From a virus, in IMG/VR virus record IMGVR_UViG_3300045885_000249, positions 1-48,834 of that record: DNA of 48,834 bases; one strand, written 5' to 3'. Under the pieces are notes generated by a model that saw only the letters and a list, made by a program, of their open reading frames with translations, was not told the origin of the DNA and ran no database searches. Made by a program: the position numbers and the translations under genes. Of this stretch, positions 15,065-22,721 are shown piece by piece. How positions within the stretch are numbered: position 1 is the stretch's first letter; the number at the start of each line of letters is the position of its first letter.

Positions 15065-15592
15065 ATGAAAGACGTGAAAGAGTATCGAACCGTTGATAAG
15101 AGTTCGTGGGGAGGTGGACCGTGGGAGAACGAGCCGGACAAGATTCAGTGGACCGACGGGGAAACCGGACTGCCGTGTCTTGCCGTCCGTCAGCCGGAAT
15201 GGGGACACTGGTGCGGTTACGTCGGCGTGTCGTCTTCGCATCCGTGGCACCGGAAGGACTACGGCGCGTGTGCTCTTGCGACGAAGTGTAAAGACGATTA
15301 CTGCCAGCATTCGCCGGGATATATCCTAGAAGCGCACGGCGGGATCACGTACGCAAATGAATGCGCAGACGGTCCGGAAGAGCGCGCCGTTTGTCACGTA
15401 CCGAAGGAAGGCGAGCCGGACGACATCTGGTGGTTCGGCTTCGACTGCGCACACTACGGCGATGTACTGCCGGGACGCGCGGCCGATCCGGTGTACAAAG
15501 CGATGAACGACTGTGGCATGTATCGGTCACTGCGCTACGTTCAGGCGAACTGCGCCCGGATCGCTGAAAAGTTGGTGGAGGTAGCGAAGTGA
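15065..15592 (+). CDS. Conserved phage protein of unknown function
   Basis: A 175-residue protein of a type often found in tailed phages: VDKSSWGGGPW, IQWTDGETGLPCLAVRQ, WCGYVGV, a HGGITYA block, CHVP and WWFGFDCAH, ending in a helical tail. The Cys, His and Trp pattern suggests a compact metal-binding or disulfide-free domain, but no function is assigned to the family as far as I know. The start at 15065 is supported by GAGGGAGA. Confidence 0.75.
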   Translation: MKDVKEYRTVDKSSWGGGPWENEPDKIQWTDGETGLPCLAVRQPEWGHWCGYVGVSSSHPWHRKDYGACALATKCKDDYCQHSPGYILEAHGGITYANECADGPEERAVCHVPKEGEPDDIWWFGFDCAHYGDVLPGRAADPVYKAMNDCGMYRSLRYVQANCARIAEKLVEVAK

Positions 15593-15623
15593 GCGCCGGC
15601 GATCTCGACACAAGGTGGGCAAA

Positions 15624-15845
15624 ATGAAAATCGTCATTGCGCTTCTTATCGCAATCGTCTTCATGCTCGCGATGTTGGCGTGGACAGTTGCTATGTATTT
15701 CAAAATCAAGTCGGATGTTGAAGCCATGCGCATCATGCGCATGATGCACAAACTTAGTGTGGATGCCCCTACTAAGTCACAAGTGGAGAGATGGCAACGC
15801 GTGAGCGCGTGGGACAGACATTGTTTTCCGTCTGACGAGGACTGA
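15624..15845 (+). CDS. Small single-pass membrane protein
   Basis: A 73-residue protein with an N-terminal hydrophobic segment (about residues 3-25: IVIALLIAIVFMLAMLAW) followed by a charged, Met-rich helix and a tail. Probably inserted in the inner membrane with the C-terminus outside or inside unclear. A 12-codon GTG frame (15589-15627) links it to the preceding gene through GTGA and ATGA overlaps, hinting at coupling. Function unknown. Confidence 0.6.
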   Translation: MKIVIALLIAIVFMLAMLAWTVAMYFKIKSDVEAMRIMRMMHKLSVDAPTKSQVERWQRVSAWDRHCFPSDED

Positions 15846-15914
15846 AAGTCATGAACACTATGTTCGTTATTGATGAGATGAGATGATTAAGTACACACAA
15901 GTGGGAGAACCGAA

Positions 15915-16727
15915 ATGAACGCAGTAACTGAGGGGAATCTGGACGGACTCGAAAGTATCCAGAAGCTTACGAAGGATCTGAAGCGCAGCGCCGTAACTCT
16001 AGGACGAACTGAAGCGCGGTTCCTAGTCGATGCCTACTACACGATGCAGAAGCAACGTATTCGAGCCGGTAATCAAGTCGGCGCGCTCGCGAAGTCAGGC
16101 GAGCCGCACGAGATCATCGACTGGTTCCTCGCGCAGAACGAGACGCTGGAGAACCAAGTGAAGAACGCACTCGCCGCGTACGCACAGGGCGATCCCGTCG
16201 GGCAGTGGATGCTATCGGTGCGTGGTATCGGTCCGGTGCTTTCCGCCGGACTGCTCGCGCATATCGACATAACGAAGTGCCCGACCGTCGGACACATATG
16301 GTCGTTCGCAGGACTGGACCCGACGCGCGAATGGAAGAAAGGCGAGAAGCGTCCGTGGAACGGCTCACTCAAAACATTGTCGTGGAAGATCGGCGAGTCA
16401 TTCGTAAAAACCAAAGGACATGAAGAAGGATACTATGGCGCGCTATACGATCAGCGCAAAGAGTACGAGCAGACGAAGAATGCGGCAGGAGAATACAAGG
16501 AACAAGCCGCTGAAATTCTCAAGCGCACGCCGAGTCACAAGCAGGCAGCAACGTACAAAGATGGCAAGCTGCCGGACGGCCACATTCACGCGCGGGCCAA
16601 GCGCTACGCCGTCAAGCAATTTTATTCCGACCTGCATGCATTTTGGTATCGGCACGAGTTCGGAACTGAACCGCCGTTGCCCTACCCGATTGCGATTCTC
16701 GGACACGCGCATCTGAGGAAGCCGTGA
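15915..16727 (+). CDS. tasA: TIGR-associated Tas protein (standalone Nop/IS110-C-terminal domain)
   Basis: A 270-residue protein. Residues 9-95 form a long amphipathic helical coil. Residues 98-135 contain the helix-hairpin-helix block SVRGIGPVLSAGLLAHIDI plus FAGLDP. Residues 221-245 carry HIHARAKRYAVKQF, and it ends LGHAHLRKP. This is the C-terminal Transposase_20-like half of IS110 proteins, which in IS110 and in box C/D Nop proteins holds guide RNA. The N-terminal DEDD/RuvC-like catalytic domain of IS110 is absent, so it is not a transposase by itself. Its 3' end abuts an array of about 36-nt units. The combination fits the standalone-Nop class of TIGR-Tas systems, an RNA-guided DNA-binding protein without a nuclease. 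SD GGGAGA precedes the start. Nuclease activity would need a partner or an unseen site. Confidence 0.82.
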   Translation: MNAVTEGNLDGLESIQKLTKDLKRSAVTLGRTEARFLVDAYYTMQKQRIRAGNQVGALAKSGEPHEIIDWFLAQNETLENQVKNALAAYAQGDPVGQWMLSVRGIGPVLSAGLLAHIDITKCPTVGHIWSFAGLDPTREWKKGEKRPWNGSLKTLSWKIGESFVKTKGHEEGYYGALYDQRKEYEQTKNAAGEYKEQAAEILKRTPSHKQAATYKDGKLPDGHIHARAKRYAVKQFYSDLHAFWYRHEFGTEPPLPYPIAILGHAHLRKP

Positions 16728-17706
16728 TAAAAGGCCATCCGCTACGAAAGACACATAGCGCACGAGCGAGTCATGCCGTCAGAAAGTCACACACGAAAAG
16801 AACGAGCCAGCAAGCTGACAAGGAAACACATATAGGGGCACGTCCGGTCTAAATTGCAGCGAGTCACTTTCATGATTCAGAGGAACGAGTCAGCATCAAC
16901 GAGAAAACCAAACCTTATGAGCGAGCCATCGTGACAGGAAAGCACCAATGAAGTTGTGCGAGTCTGGCGTGTAGAGAGGACCAGCGAGTTCGAACGAGTC
17001 AAAAAAGCAAAAGCGAGCCATATAGTGTGAGAGCAACAACGGTAACGGAGCGAGTCACTCAAAGGGACAGCATCATCCAATGCGAACGAGTCATGCTGTG
17101 CGAGAGAATCACACTGCTCGAACGAGTCGAGTCATAGCACGAGGAGCGTACCAATAGGGACCGAACGAGTCACAGTATCAGACAGCAACAAAGTACCCGA
17201 ACGAGTCAGCAAGCTAAGCGCACCACAAAGCGAGAACGAGTCATTCAGTTCGAATGCACCATCAAATGAGAACGAGTCAGGAAGCAGAGCGCACCATATA
17301 GCGCGAACGAGTCAACAAGAGTGAACGCAACAATCAATGCGAACGAGTCATATGCCAAGACAGCAACAAAAGTCCCGAGCGAGTCATTCGGATGATTGCA
17401 ACAAGGAACCGAACGAGTCAGAAAATCGGACAGAAACACCAAGCCAGAGCGAGCCAAAGGGAATGACAGCAACGAGAGGAAGGTGCGAGCCATAGTATGC
17501 GAGAGAACCTTCACAGGTGAGCGAGCCAAGCTCAGGGATAGATCCAATTCGGTTGTGCGAGTCATTTAATGTGAGAGCACCGTCTATGTGGAACGAGCCA
17601 GTTATGTGTGACAGCAACAAACAATGAGAGCGAGTCATTAGGAGAGACAGTACCATCCCAACAGAGCGAGCCATAGAAGCCGAAAGACTCACGGATGCTA
17701 GAGCGC
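16728..17706 (+). repeat. TIGR array (tandem interspaced guide RNA array)
   Basis: Edge repeat GARCGAGYCA (10 nt) starts at 16764, 16800, 16857, 16883, 16919, 16956, 16992, 17011, 17048, 17084, 17120, 17163, 17199, 17234, 17270, 17305, 17341, 17377, 17411, 17447, 17483, 17519, 17555, 17591, 17628 and 17664: 26 copies, ten of them exactly GAACGAGTCA. Between them an 8-nt spacer, a loop repeat near GACAGCAMCA (10 nt) and another 8-nt spacer make 36 nt, for example 17163 (cagtatca / aagtaccc) and 17048 (ctcaaagg / tccaatgc). Most periods are 34-37; exceptions are 57, 26, 19 and 43. A degenerate first edge (16728-16737) directly follows the tas stop. Not CRISPR: repeats are too short and of two kinds. 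Expected processing is into 36-nt tigRNAs carrying two spacers. No gene is seen in this stretch. Confidence 0.88.
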
Positions 17707-17733
17707 CTTTTTCAAACGAAGTGGGAGAGAACA

Positions 17734-18498
17734 ATGAACGGGAAATTCACCCTCGCAGTTATCGCAGTATTCACCATCGCGATGGTTATGTGGTGCAGCC
17801 GGGCGCCGGACGAAGTTCTGAACTTGGAACCGGAGACGGAAACGGAACCAGCGGCGATGTCACCGGCACCAGATCCGGCGCCGGCGAAACTCGACGTGAG
17901 CCGACTGTACGATGTGGGATATGAAGCCGATCCGGTCGTGATCGAACTCGCGGCGAGATACGGACAGACGCCGGCCTGCTTCCTCGCCATCGAACGGAAC
18001 AACCAACCGGGCGCCGAACCGGTCACGCCTATCGAAGCGTGCGAGAAACCGGAAGCCACCGAGCCGGGACTAAATACGTCGCTGTATGAGCAATACTCCA
18101 ACGATGAACTCGCCGCCTACGCGGTTCACTCGGCGGAAGCATCGCTCACGCTCGCGCGCCGCATCGAAGACGCCGAGCAGAGCGGCGAATACTTCGAGCG
18201 CGCCGCCGCTCTCAGCGGAACGGTGGAGCCACTGAAAGAGTGGCTGTCGGATCGCTACGACGGTGGGCTAGTCGTCGATGCCGATGGACTCGACATCAAC
18301 AAGGCGCAAGTCGGTTACGAGATCGCGCTGACGCTGGCGAAGTTCGGACAGACCGGCGGCGCGGTGGACAGTTTCGAATCCGCACTGGCGCAGGCCGGCG
18401 TCGAACTAGCGCCGATCCGCGAGCGAGCGGACGCGAGATATACGCGGCTGATCGAACTTCACCAGAGTGCGACCGGCGCAGAGTGGGGTGGCGTATGA
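17734..18498 (+). CDS. Exported acidic protein with helical repeats
   Basis: A 254-residue protein. Residues 1-24 are a membrane anchor or uncleaved signal (LAVIAVFTIAMVMW). A Pro/Glu/Ala linker (about 30-55) follows. The rest is helical with two similar segments (EYFERAAALSG and AVDSFESALAQAG) recalling TPR/Sel1-type helices. It is likely anchored at the cytoplasmic membrane with a periplasmic domain. GTGGGAGA precedes the start. Its position just downstream of the array may be incidental. Family unknown. Confidence 0.65.
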   Translation: MNGKFTLAVIAVFTIAMVMWCSRAPDEVLNLEPETETEPAAMSPAPDPAPAKLDVSRLYDVGYEADPVVIELAARYGQTPACFLAIERNNQPGAEPVTPIEACEKPEATEPGLNTSLYEQYSNDELAAYAVHSAEASLTLARRIEDAEQSGEYFERAAALSGTVEPLKEWLSDRYDGGLVVDADGLDINKAQVGYEIALTLAKFGQTGGAVDSFESALAQAGVELAPIRERADARYTRLIELHQSATGAEWGGV

Positions 18499-19184
18499 AG
18501 ACACTGATAGTTTTCTTCGCGCTACTCGTCGCAGAGTTCGTGTACGCCGGCTGTGGTCCGCAACTGAGCGGTATCCCCGCGACTTCGACCAGCGAGGACA
18601 GCCTGAACTTACTTCAACCGTGGCAGCCGTGTCCCGGTTGTCGCGAGCTAAACAAGTTCACGCAGGACTACGCGAACGATGCGTGGAACTACATTCGCTT
18701 CGGCGACGGTAAGACGGTTTACAACACTTACTTCGGCACACTCGGACTTCCCGGTCCGACATCGAAAATGACGGTGCGTACGTGTAACAGTCTCGGTCAA
18801 TGTGCGGCGACTCTCGTTACGACCAAGTTCAATGTCGTCGGTCCTAACGTCTGGGGAATCTCGGTCACGAAGCGTACCAGTATCGACTCGTGGACGCTGA
18901 CGACGGCAAAGCCGGACGGAACGTCACACACAACGGTTCATCTTCCGGAGATCGTGAAGACGACGCCGCAGAGCGTACCGGCGACGCCGACTGACGATGG
19001 CTATACCGCCGGCGTCGATTGTCTGAACAACAACGGAACTCCGCGCAGCGGTACGAGCGGTAGCGGCGGCAGCGGCGGTACGTCCGGCGAACCGGAACCG
19101 ACCGCGCCGCGTGACGACCGCGACTGCGGCATCAGCTATATCGACGACGGCGGACGCCGGGAAGAACGGCGGACCTGTACCTAG
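18495..19184 (+). CDS. Secreted protein of unknown family
   Basis: A 229-residue protein with a signal peptide (LIVFFALLVAEFVYA/G). A cysteine two residues after the cleavage site may be a disulfide partner rather than a lipidation site. It has further Cys pairs (CPGC, CNSLGQC) and a C-terminal Gly/Ser linker and acidic tail. The central region is beta-rich. Coupled to the previous gene by ATGA. Likely periplasmic or outer-surface; a superinfection-exclusion role is possible but only inferred. Confidence 0.65.
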   Translation: MKTLIVFFALLVAEFVYAGCGPQLSGIPATSTSEDSLNLLQPWQPCPGCRELNKFTQDYANDAWNYIRFGDGKTVYNTYFGTLGLPGPTSKMTVRTCNSLGQCAATLVTTKFNVVGPNVWGISVTKRTSIDSWTLTTAKPDGTSHTTVHLPEIVKTTPQSVPATPTDDGYTAGVDCLNNNGTPRSGTSGSGGSGGTSGEPEPTAPRDDRDCGISYIDDGGRREERRTCT

Positions 19185-19192
19185 TCGAACCG

Positions 19193-19227
19193 GCGGCGTA
19201 GCCGGTTCCCGTACCGCGCTACGCCGC
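19193..19227 (+). terminator. Possible terminator hairpin after the recombination/TIGR operon
   Basis: A perfect 10-bp inverted repeat GCGGCGTAGC / GCTACGCCGC (19193-19202, 19218-19227) with a 15-nt loop, 9 bases after the last stop. The following T tract is interrupted, so termination may be partial. Confidence 0.5.
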
Positions 19228-19398
19228 GCCTTCCCGGATTACCCTTTTACCTAGGCTCGCCCGAGCCGGCCGAACGTCCTGCGCAATCCTACGCGCTAGC
19301 GTGTAAACGGCTTAACCAATCAAGCACTTAGCAGCGGCTTTCCCGGTCCGGTTTTGCGACCGAGTTCTCACTTTTTAAACTGTCTGTTTCGGCCTTTA

Positions 19399-19413
19399 AA
19401 ATCAATAACTTAG
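19399..19413 (+). promoter_or_regulatory. Operator-like motif shared with the left end
   Basis: AAATCAATAACTTAG matches the motif at 9-23, 43-57 and 115-129 (opposite strand). ACCTAGGC also recurs at 19249-19256. The motif ends 37 nt before the -10 box of the promoter below. Across the joined window ends the equivalent distance to TATAAA at 48811-48816 is 26 nt, one helical turn less. Confidence 0.45.
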
Positions 19414-19428
19414 AAGCGAATAAAGTTG

Positions 19429-19456
19429 TTTACACGGTAGCGCATGTGTATATAAT
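19429..19456 (+). promoter_or_regulatory. Strong sigma70-type promoter of early operon
   Basis: TTTACA (19429-19434), 16-nt spacer, perfect TATAAT (19451-19456). It faces the small-protein operon starting at 19729. The operator-like motif at 19399 lies just upstream. Confidence 0.75.
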
Positions 19457-19728
19457 GAGTTCCCATAGGCAGGCGGCACGGCGACCGCTCCGGACCGGGA
19501 CCGGACAGAGATCGAAAATCCCCGAGGTAGGCGACTAAACCAACCCGCACCCTCAGACCCCGCGAAACCGAGCGGGTAGGCGTAAAGCGAAACACGAAGC
19601 GGAAAACCGGTCCTACAAAATAAGAACCGGAACGAACGAAAAAAAATCTAGTGATCGACTTAAAGCGCGTTCGAAGTCGGAGCGCGCTTTGTGAGGATTC
19701 ACTTTTCACTAAACTGAGGAAGACGGCA
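19457..19728 (+). other. Untranslated leader of early operon
   Basis: About 270 bases between promoter and first start codon with no convincing gene. It contains several CCGG-flanked short inverted repeats and a hairpin AAAGCGCG / CGCGCTTT (19662-19669, 19683-19690) just before the first gene. The hairpin resembles the recurrent ones further downstream. A structured leader with attenuation or RNA-processing function is possible. Confidence 0.5.
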
Positions 19729-19920
19729 ATGAAAGTACCAACCGATTGGATGGACGATAACGACACCCGCGAGTTATTCGCGGCGCTACTAGAAGCGGCC
19801 GAGGACGCAGGGCTGGATCTCCGCGCCGACGAGAGTGAAGGCGACTATCGCGAGAACGGCACGGTGGACGTACGGCTCAACGGTCGCACGTTCCGGCTCG
19901 ATCTTTCGGAACTCTGCTAA
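19729..19920 (+). CDS. Small acidic early protein
   Basis: A 63-residue acidic protein, first gene of the early operon, start preceded by CTGAGGAAGAC. It has a helix (TRELFAALLEAAEDAG) followed by two strands (TVDVRLNGRTFRLDL). No family is recognised; early acidic proteins often inhibit host enzymes, but this is inference. Confidence 0.6.
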   Translation: MKVPTDWMDDNDTRELFAALLEAAEDAGLDLRADESEGDYRENGTVDVRLNGRTFRLDLSELC

Positions 19921-19933
19921 AGGGGAGATCGTA

Positions 19934-20239
19934 ATGACGAGACAGACACGGATCGAATACGAGTGGGACATAGAAACCTACGACGAGCACGGCGACATTA
20001 TCGACCACGACCACAGCGATAGGTGTCCCGGCCAGCCGCGCGTCGGCAAGCTCGTTCTCGTTCGGAACGTTTTCGAAGGCGAGCGCGAATACTTCGAAGA
20101 TACGGCAGACCTGAAAGATCGCGCGTGGGCCTACGTCGGCATAGACGGCAAATTACCGGCGACGTTCGACGACGGTGAGAAAGTTCCGAAGCGGTTCCAT
20201 AAGGAACTCGCCGCGCTTATCGCAACGAAGTCCGAGTGA
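19934..20239 (+). CDS. Small early protein
   Basis: A 101-residue charged protein with AGGGGAGA before the start. Its N-terminus is His/Asp-rich (DEHGDIIDHDHSDR), which could bind metal; the remainder is mixed alpha/beta. No family recognised. It is followed by a conserved intergenic hairpin. Confidence 0.6.
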   Translation: MTRQTRIEYEWDIETYDEHGDIIDHDHSDRCPGQPRVGKLVLVRNVFEGEREYFEDTADLKDRAWAYVGIDGKLPATFDDGEKVPKRFHKELAALIATKSE

Positions 20240-20246
20240 TCGGCTC

Positions 20247-20273
20247 AAGCGAACTGGTGACAGCAGTTCGCTT
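20247..20273 (+). terminator. Recurrent intergenic hairpin
   Basis: AAGCGAACTG / CAGTTCGCTT with a 7-nt loop, preceded by CTCA and followed by TTCACTGAGG. Virtually identical to the one at 21620. Weak T tract here, so attenuator or processing site rather than a complete terminator. Confidence 0.65.
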
Positions 20274-20306
20274 CCTGACGATTCATTCTTCACTGAGGAA
20301 ATTACG

Positions 20307-20564
20307 ATGCAACACGAAGCAGCAATACAGGACGTACGTCGCGCCATCCGACTCCGGATGAAAGTCTCTATCTGGCTTGACTATCCGGTCGAGACTCTAC
20401 GGTGGGGCAAGATAATCCATATCAACTCGGTCCGCCGAGTTCCGACGATTCACGACGACGGTCGCGTCACGGTTACGTTTCGCGGGACCGTCCGCGAGAT
20501 CGAGTCGCACGAAAACGTACTAATAAACGGCCGGACTTATTACACATTCCGCTTCGCCGACTAA
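20307..20564 (+). CDS. Small basic early protein
   Basis: An 85-residue basic protein, start preceded by ACTGAGGAAAT. Rich in short beta strands (RVTVTFRGTVREI, TYYTFRFAD) and Arg, suggesting a small barrel that may bind nucleic acid. Family not recognised. Confidence 0.6.
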   Translation: MQHEAAIQDVRRAIRLRMKVSIWLDYPVETLRWGKIIHINSVRRVPTIHDDGRVTVTFRGTVREIESHENVLINGRTYYTFRFAD

Positions 20565-20595
20565 CCGACGAAGCAACAACTGAGGAGAAACGCAA

Positions 20596-21609
20596 ATGGA
20601 CATCGACTTTAAGGACTTAGAAGAGTGGGAGAACGTCGCGGCGCGACCGACCGGAACGCAACACAGCGTCGCCATCGGCGGCGTCGAAGTTCCCGGCTTT
20701 ACCGAGACGTGCAAGAAGTGCCACGGAACCGGCACGTTTACTTCCTATAGCGGGCGTCCCGTCGGCTCGTGCTTCACCTGTAAAGGAACCGGCAAGCTGC
20801 AATTCAAGACGGCTCCGGAAGCGCGCGCGAAGGCGAAGACGAAAGCGGCCGAACGGAAAGCGGCGACGACGGCGACGAACGCCGCCGCCTTCGGCGAGTT
20901 CCTTCGTGCGAATCCGGCGGTCAAGGATTGGCTCGGTGCGAACGGCGAGCGGAACGACTTCGCCCGGTCGATGATCGCGGCCGGTGCCAAGTACGGCTAC
21001 CTAACCGACAATCAAGTGGCGGCGATCCTGCGCGGCGTCGCACGCGACGGCGAGAACGAAGTCGCGTGGCGCGCGGAACCGGCTAACGCCGAACTCGCCG
21101 CGTGGCTCGATAGCGAAACGACGAATGGGAACGAGTTCGCCGCCAGCTTACTCGCCGGCGTAAAGCGGTACGGGAAACTGACGCCGAATCAGGAAGCGGC
21201 GGTGCGCCGGAATATCGAGCACGGCGCGACGACGAGCGCGAAGGCGGAAGCGAAGCCGAGTGACTTGGACGTTAGTTCGCTCAAGGGTTACTACGCGGTG
21301 CCGCAAGGCGAGACGCGCCTCAAGGTACGGGTTAAGCATCCGGGTAAGGATAGCCGGCACCACGGCTGGACGTTCGTAGACGACGGCGCGGCGTACGGGC
21401 ACCGTCAGAACTACGGCAGGCAAGCGCCGGGTGGTAAGTACGCCGGAAAGATTCAAGACGAACTCCGCGCGATACTCGCCGATCCGAAGGCGGCGCAAAT
21501 CGCGTACGGAAAGCTGACCGGATCGTGCGGCGTCTGCGGCCGGATACTCGAAGACGCCGACAGCATCGCCGCGGGTATCGGCCCGGTCTGCGCCGGCAAG
21601 TATCGGTAG
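20596..21609 (+). CDS. Zinc-finger early protein with duplicated helical domain
   Basis: A 337-residue protein. Residues 38-70 have DnaJ-like CxxCxGxG repeats (CKKCHGTG, CFTCKGTG). A Lys/Ala linker follows. Two homologous helical segments come next (about 97-150 and 160-210: AVKDWL...YGYLTDNQ and ELAAWL...YGKLTPNQ). A beta region (about 228-300) precedes a C-terminal DUF6011-like zinc knob (CGVCGR, GIGPVCAGKY). Probably nucleic-acid or protein binding. The start follows GAGGAGA. Confidence 0.7.
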   Translation: MDIDFKDLEEWENVAARPTGTQHSVAIGGVEVPGFTETCKKCHGTGTFTSYSGRPVGSCFTCKGTGKLQFKTAPEARAKAKTKAAERKAATTATNAAAFGEFLRANPAVKDWLGANGERNDFARSMIAAGAKYGYLTDNQVAAILRGVARDGENEVAWRAEPANAELAAWLDSETTNGNEFAASLLAGVKRYGKLTPNQEAAVRRNIEHGATTSAKAEAKPSDLDVSSLKGYYAVPQGETRLKVRVKHPGKDSRHHGWTFVDDGAAYGHRQNYGRQAPGGKYAGKIQDELRAILADPKAAQIAYGKLTGSCGVCGRILEDADSIAAGIGPVCAGKYR

Positions 21610-21619
21610 GCGGTAACTC

Positions 21620-21649
21620 AAGCGAACTGGTGACAGCAGTTCGCTTTTT
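21620..21649 (+). terminator. Recurrent intergenic hairpin with T-run
   Basis: AAGCGAACTG / CAGTTCGCTT, 7-nt loop, then TTTTT (21645-21649). Same core as at 20247. Possible partial terminator between early genes. Confidence 0.7.
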
Positions 21650-21676
21650 GGTACTAACAACTGAGGAAAGACGGAA

Positions 21677-21883
21677 ATGACGAGAAAATCTGCAATGACT
21701 CGCGAGGCTTTAATCGCGGCCGGCGTTCGTAACCTGAAAGAGTTCGGGTATACGAAAGTCAATAGCGAAAACATCCTGACCGACTACGTATTCGCACCGC
21801 TGTTCCGGTCGATGCTGGTTGAGCACGAAACTTCCGAAGCACTCGCGCTAGTGCGAGAGATCGACGGGAGTAAGACGGAATGA
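21677..21883 (+). CDS. Small early protein
   Basis: A 68-residue helical protein with a basic N-terminus and a Leu/Val-rich C-terminal helix (EALALVREID). Start follows ACTGAGGAAAG. Unknown family; overlaps the next gene by ATGA. Confidence 0.55.
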   Translation: MTRKSAMTREALIAAGVRNLKEFGYTKVNSENILTDYVFAPLFRSMLVEHETSEALALVREIDGSKTE

Positions 21884-22155
21884 CGCGAACCATCTACGAG
21901 GCACAGTGGTACGGCGAAGACTCGATTGACCCGGAGTTAGCTAACTTCGATCCAACGCAGATATCGAGATCACAGCACGACTCGCTAGACGACGCGAAGC
22001 GCGCGGCGTTCAAAGGCGCGAGTCGCCACATGATCCAAGGCATCTGCTACGTGAAGACTCTCGTACTAGATAACGACGGGCTGGTAACTAGCCGGACATT
22101 CCTAGTTAACGAGTGCTGGCGAAATAAGTGGTCCGGCTGGAAGGCCAGCGAGTAA
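21880..22155 (+). CDS. Small early protein
   Basis: A 91-residue protein coupled by ATGA to the previous gene. It has an acidic N-terminal half and a Trp-rich end (CWRNKWSGWKASE). No recognised family. It is followed by another recurrent hairpin. Confidence 0.55.
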   Translation: MTRTIYEAQWYGEDSIDPELANFDPTQISRSQHDSLDDAKRAAFKGASRHMIQGICYVKTLVLDNDGLVTSRTFLVNECWRNKWSGWKASE

Positions 22156-22162
22156 ATAACTC

Positions 22163-22186
22163 AGGCGCGGTCAGAGCGCGCCTTTT
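22163..22186 (+). terminator. Recurrent intergenic hairpin
   Basis: AGGCGCG / CGCGCCT with a 7-nt loop, then TTTT. Preceded by AACTC and followed by ATTTCACTCAACTGAGG, the same frame as in the other copies. Confidence 0.7.
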
Positions 22187-22216
22187 GATATTTCACTCAA
22201 CTGAGGGAGTAAGGCA

Positions 22217-22498
22217 ATGAACATTCTTACGGTACATCACGCGCTCGTCGGCGAGCGGTTCGACGTGACCGTGTTCGCGAACGGCGCGGCGTATTTTAAG
22301 GTGCTCGTCGAAGACGCGCTGCACGGCGTCGTCGTCTACAAGCGGGAGTTTGCGAACGAGATCGAGGCGACGGCGTACGCACTCGCCGCGCTCGATCAGT
22401 TCAACCGGGTCTCGTTCTCCGCGACGGCGCAGCTATTCGCTATCGCGGCAAAATACGACGCGACGCTGGCGGCGAAACTCGTTAGCACCATCCACTGA
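22217..22498 (+). CDS. Small early protein
   Basis: A 93-residue protein: beta-rich N-terminus (RFDVTVFANGAAYFKVL) and Ala-rich C-terminal helices (AIAAKYDATLAAKL). Start after ACTGAGGGAGT. No family recognised. Confidence 0.6.
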   Translation: MNILTVHHALVGERFDVTVFANGAAYFKVLVEDALHGVVVYKREFANEIEATAYALAALDQFNRVSFSATAQLFAIAAKYDATLAAKLVSTIH

Positions 22499-22508
22499 GG
22501 GAAACGCG

Positions 22509-22706
22509 ATGAAAGACTTTGGCGTTTGGTGCCGCGTATCCGGCGGCGTAACCGGTCCGCGCGAAGCGTGGCTAAAGGAAGACGGTCAGCAATGGACCGG
22601 TTCTCAAGAGGAAGCCGAGAACAAGGCAACGGAACTTAATTCATATATGGGCCGTGGCACGGTTTTCGGTTTCGCGACTTTCAACTATCAGGCTCGACAA
22701 CTTTAA
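22509..22706 (+). CDS. Small early protein
   Basis: A 65-residue protein with WCRVSGG...GWLK-type beta strands and a helix (EEAENKATELNSY). The pattern resembles small phage proteins with a WxxxG strand-turn, but I do not assign a function. Start preceded by TGAGGGAAACG. Confidence 0.55.
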   Translation: MKDFGVWCRVSGGVTGPREAWLKEDGQQWTGSQEEAENKATELNSYMGRGTVFGFATFNYQARQL

Positions 22707-22721
22707 CTTGAGGGAATCGCA

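Noticed and set aside
15915-16727. IS110/IS116/IS902 transposase
   Set aside because: Only the C-terminal half is present; the N-terminal catalytic domain, inverted ends and an element boundary are missing, and an adjacent guide-type array explains it better.
16728-17706. CRISPR array
   Set aside because: Repeats are 10 nt, of two alternating kinds, spacers are about 8 nt, and there is no Cas gene.
19410-19766. Minus-strand 118-codon frame across the early control region
   Set aside because: Ser/Arg/Phe-rich, overlaps a strong promoter and a hairpin; no ribosome site.
21148-21774. Minus-strand 208-codon frame
   Set aside because: Antisense of the zinc-finger protein and hairpin; no coding signal.
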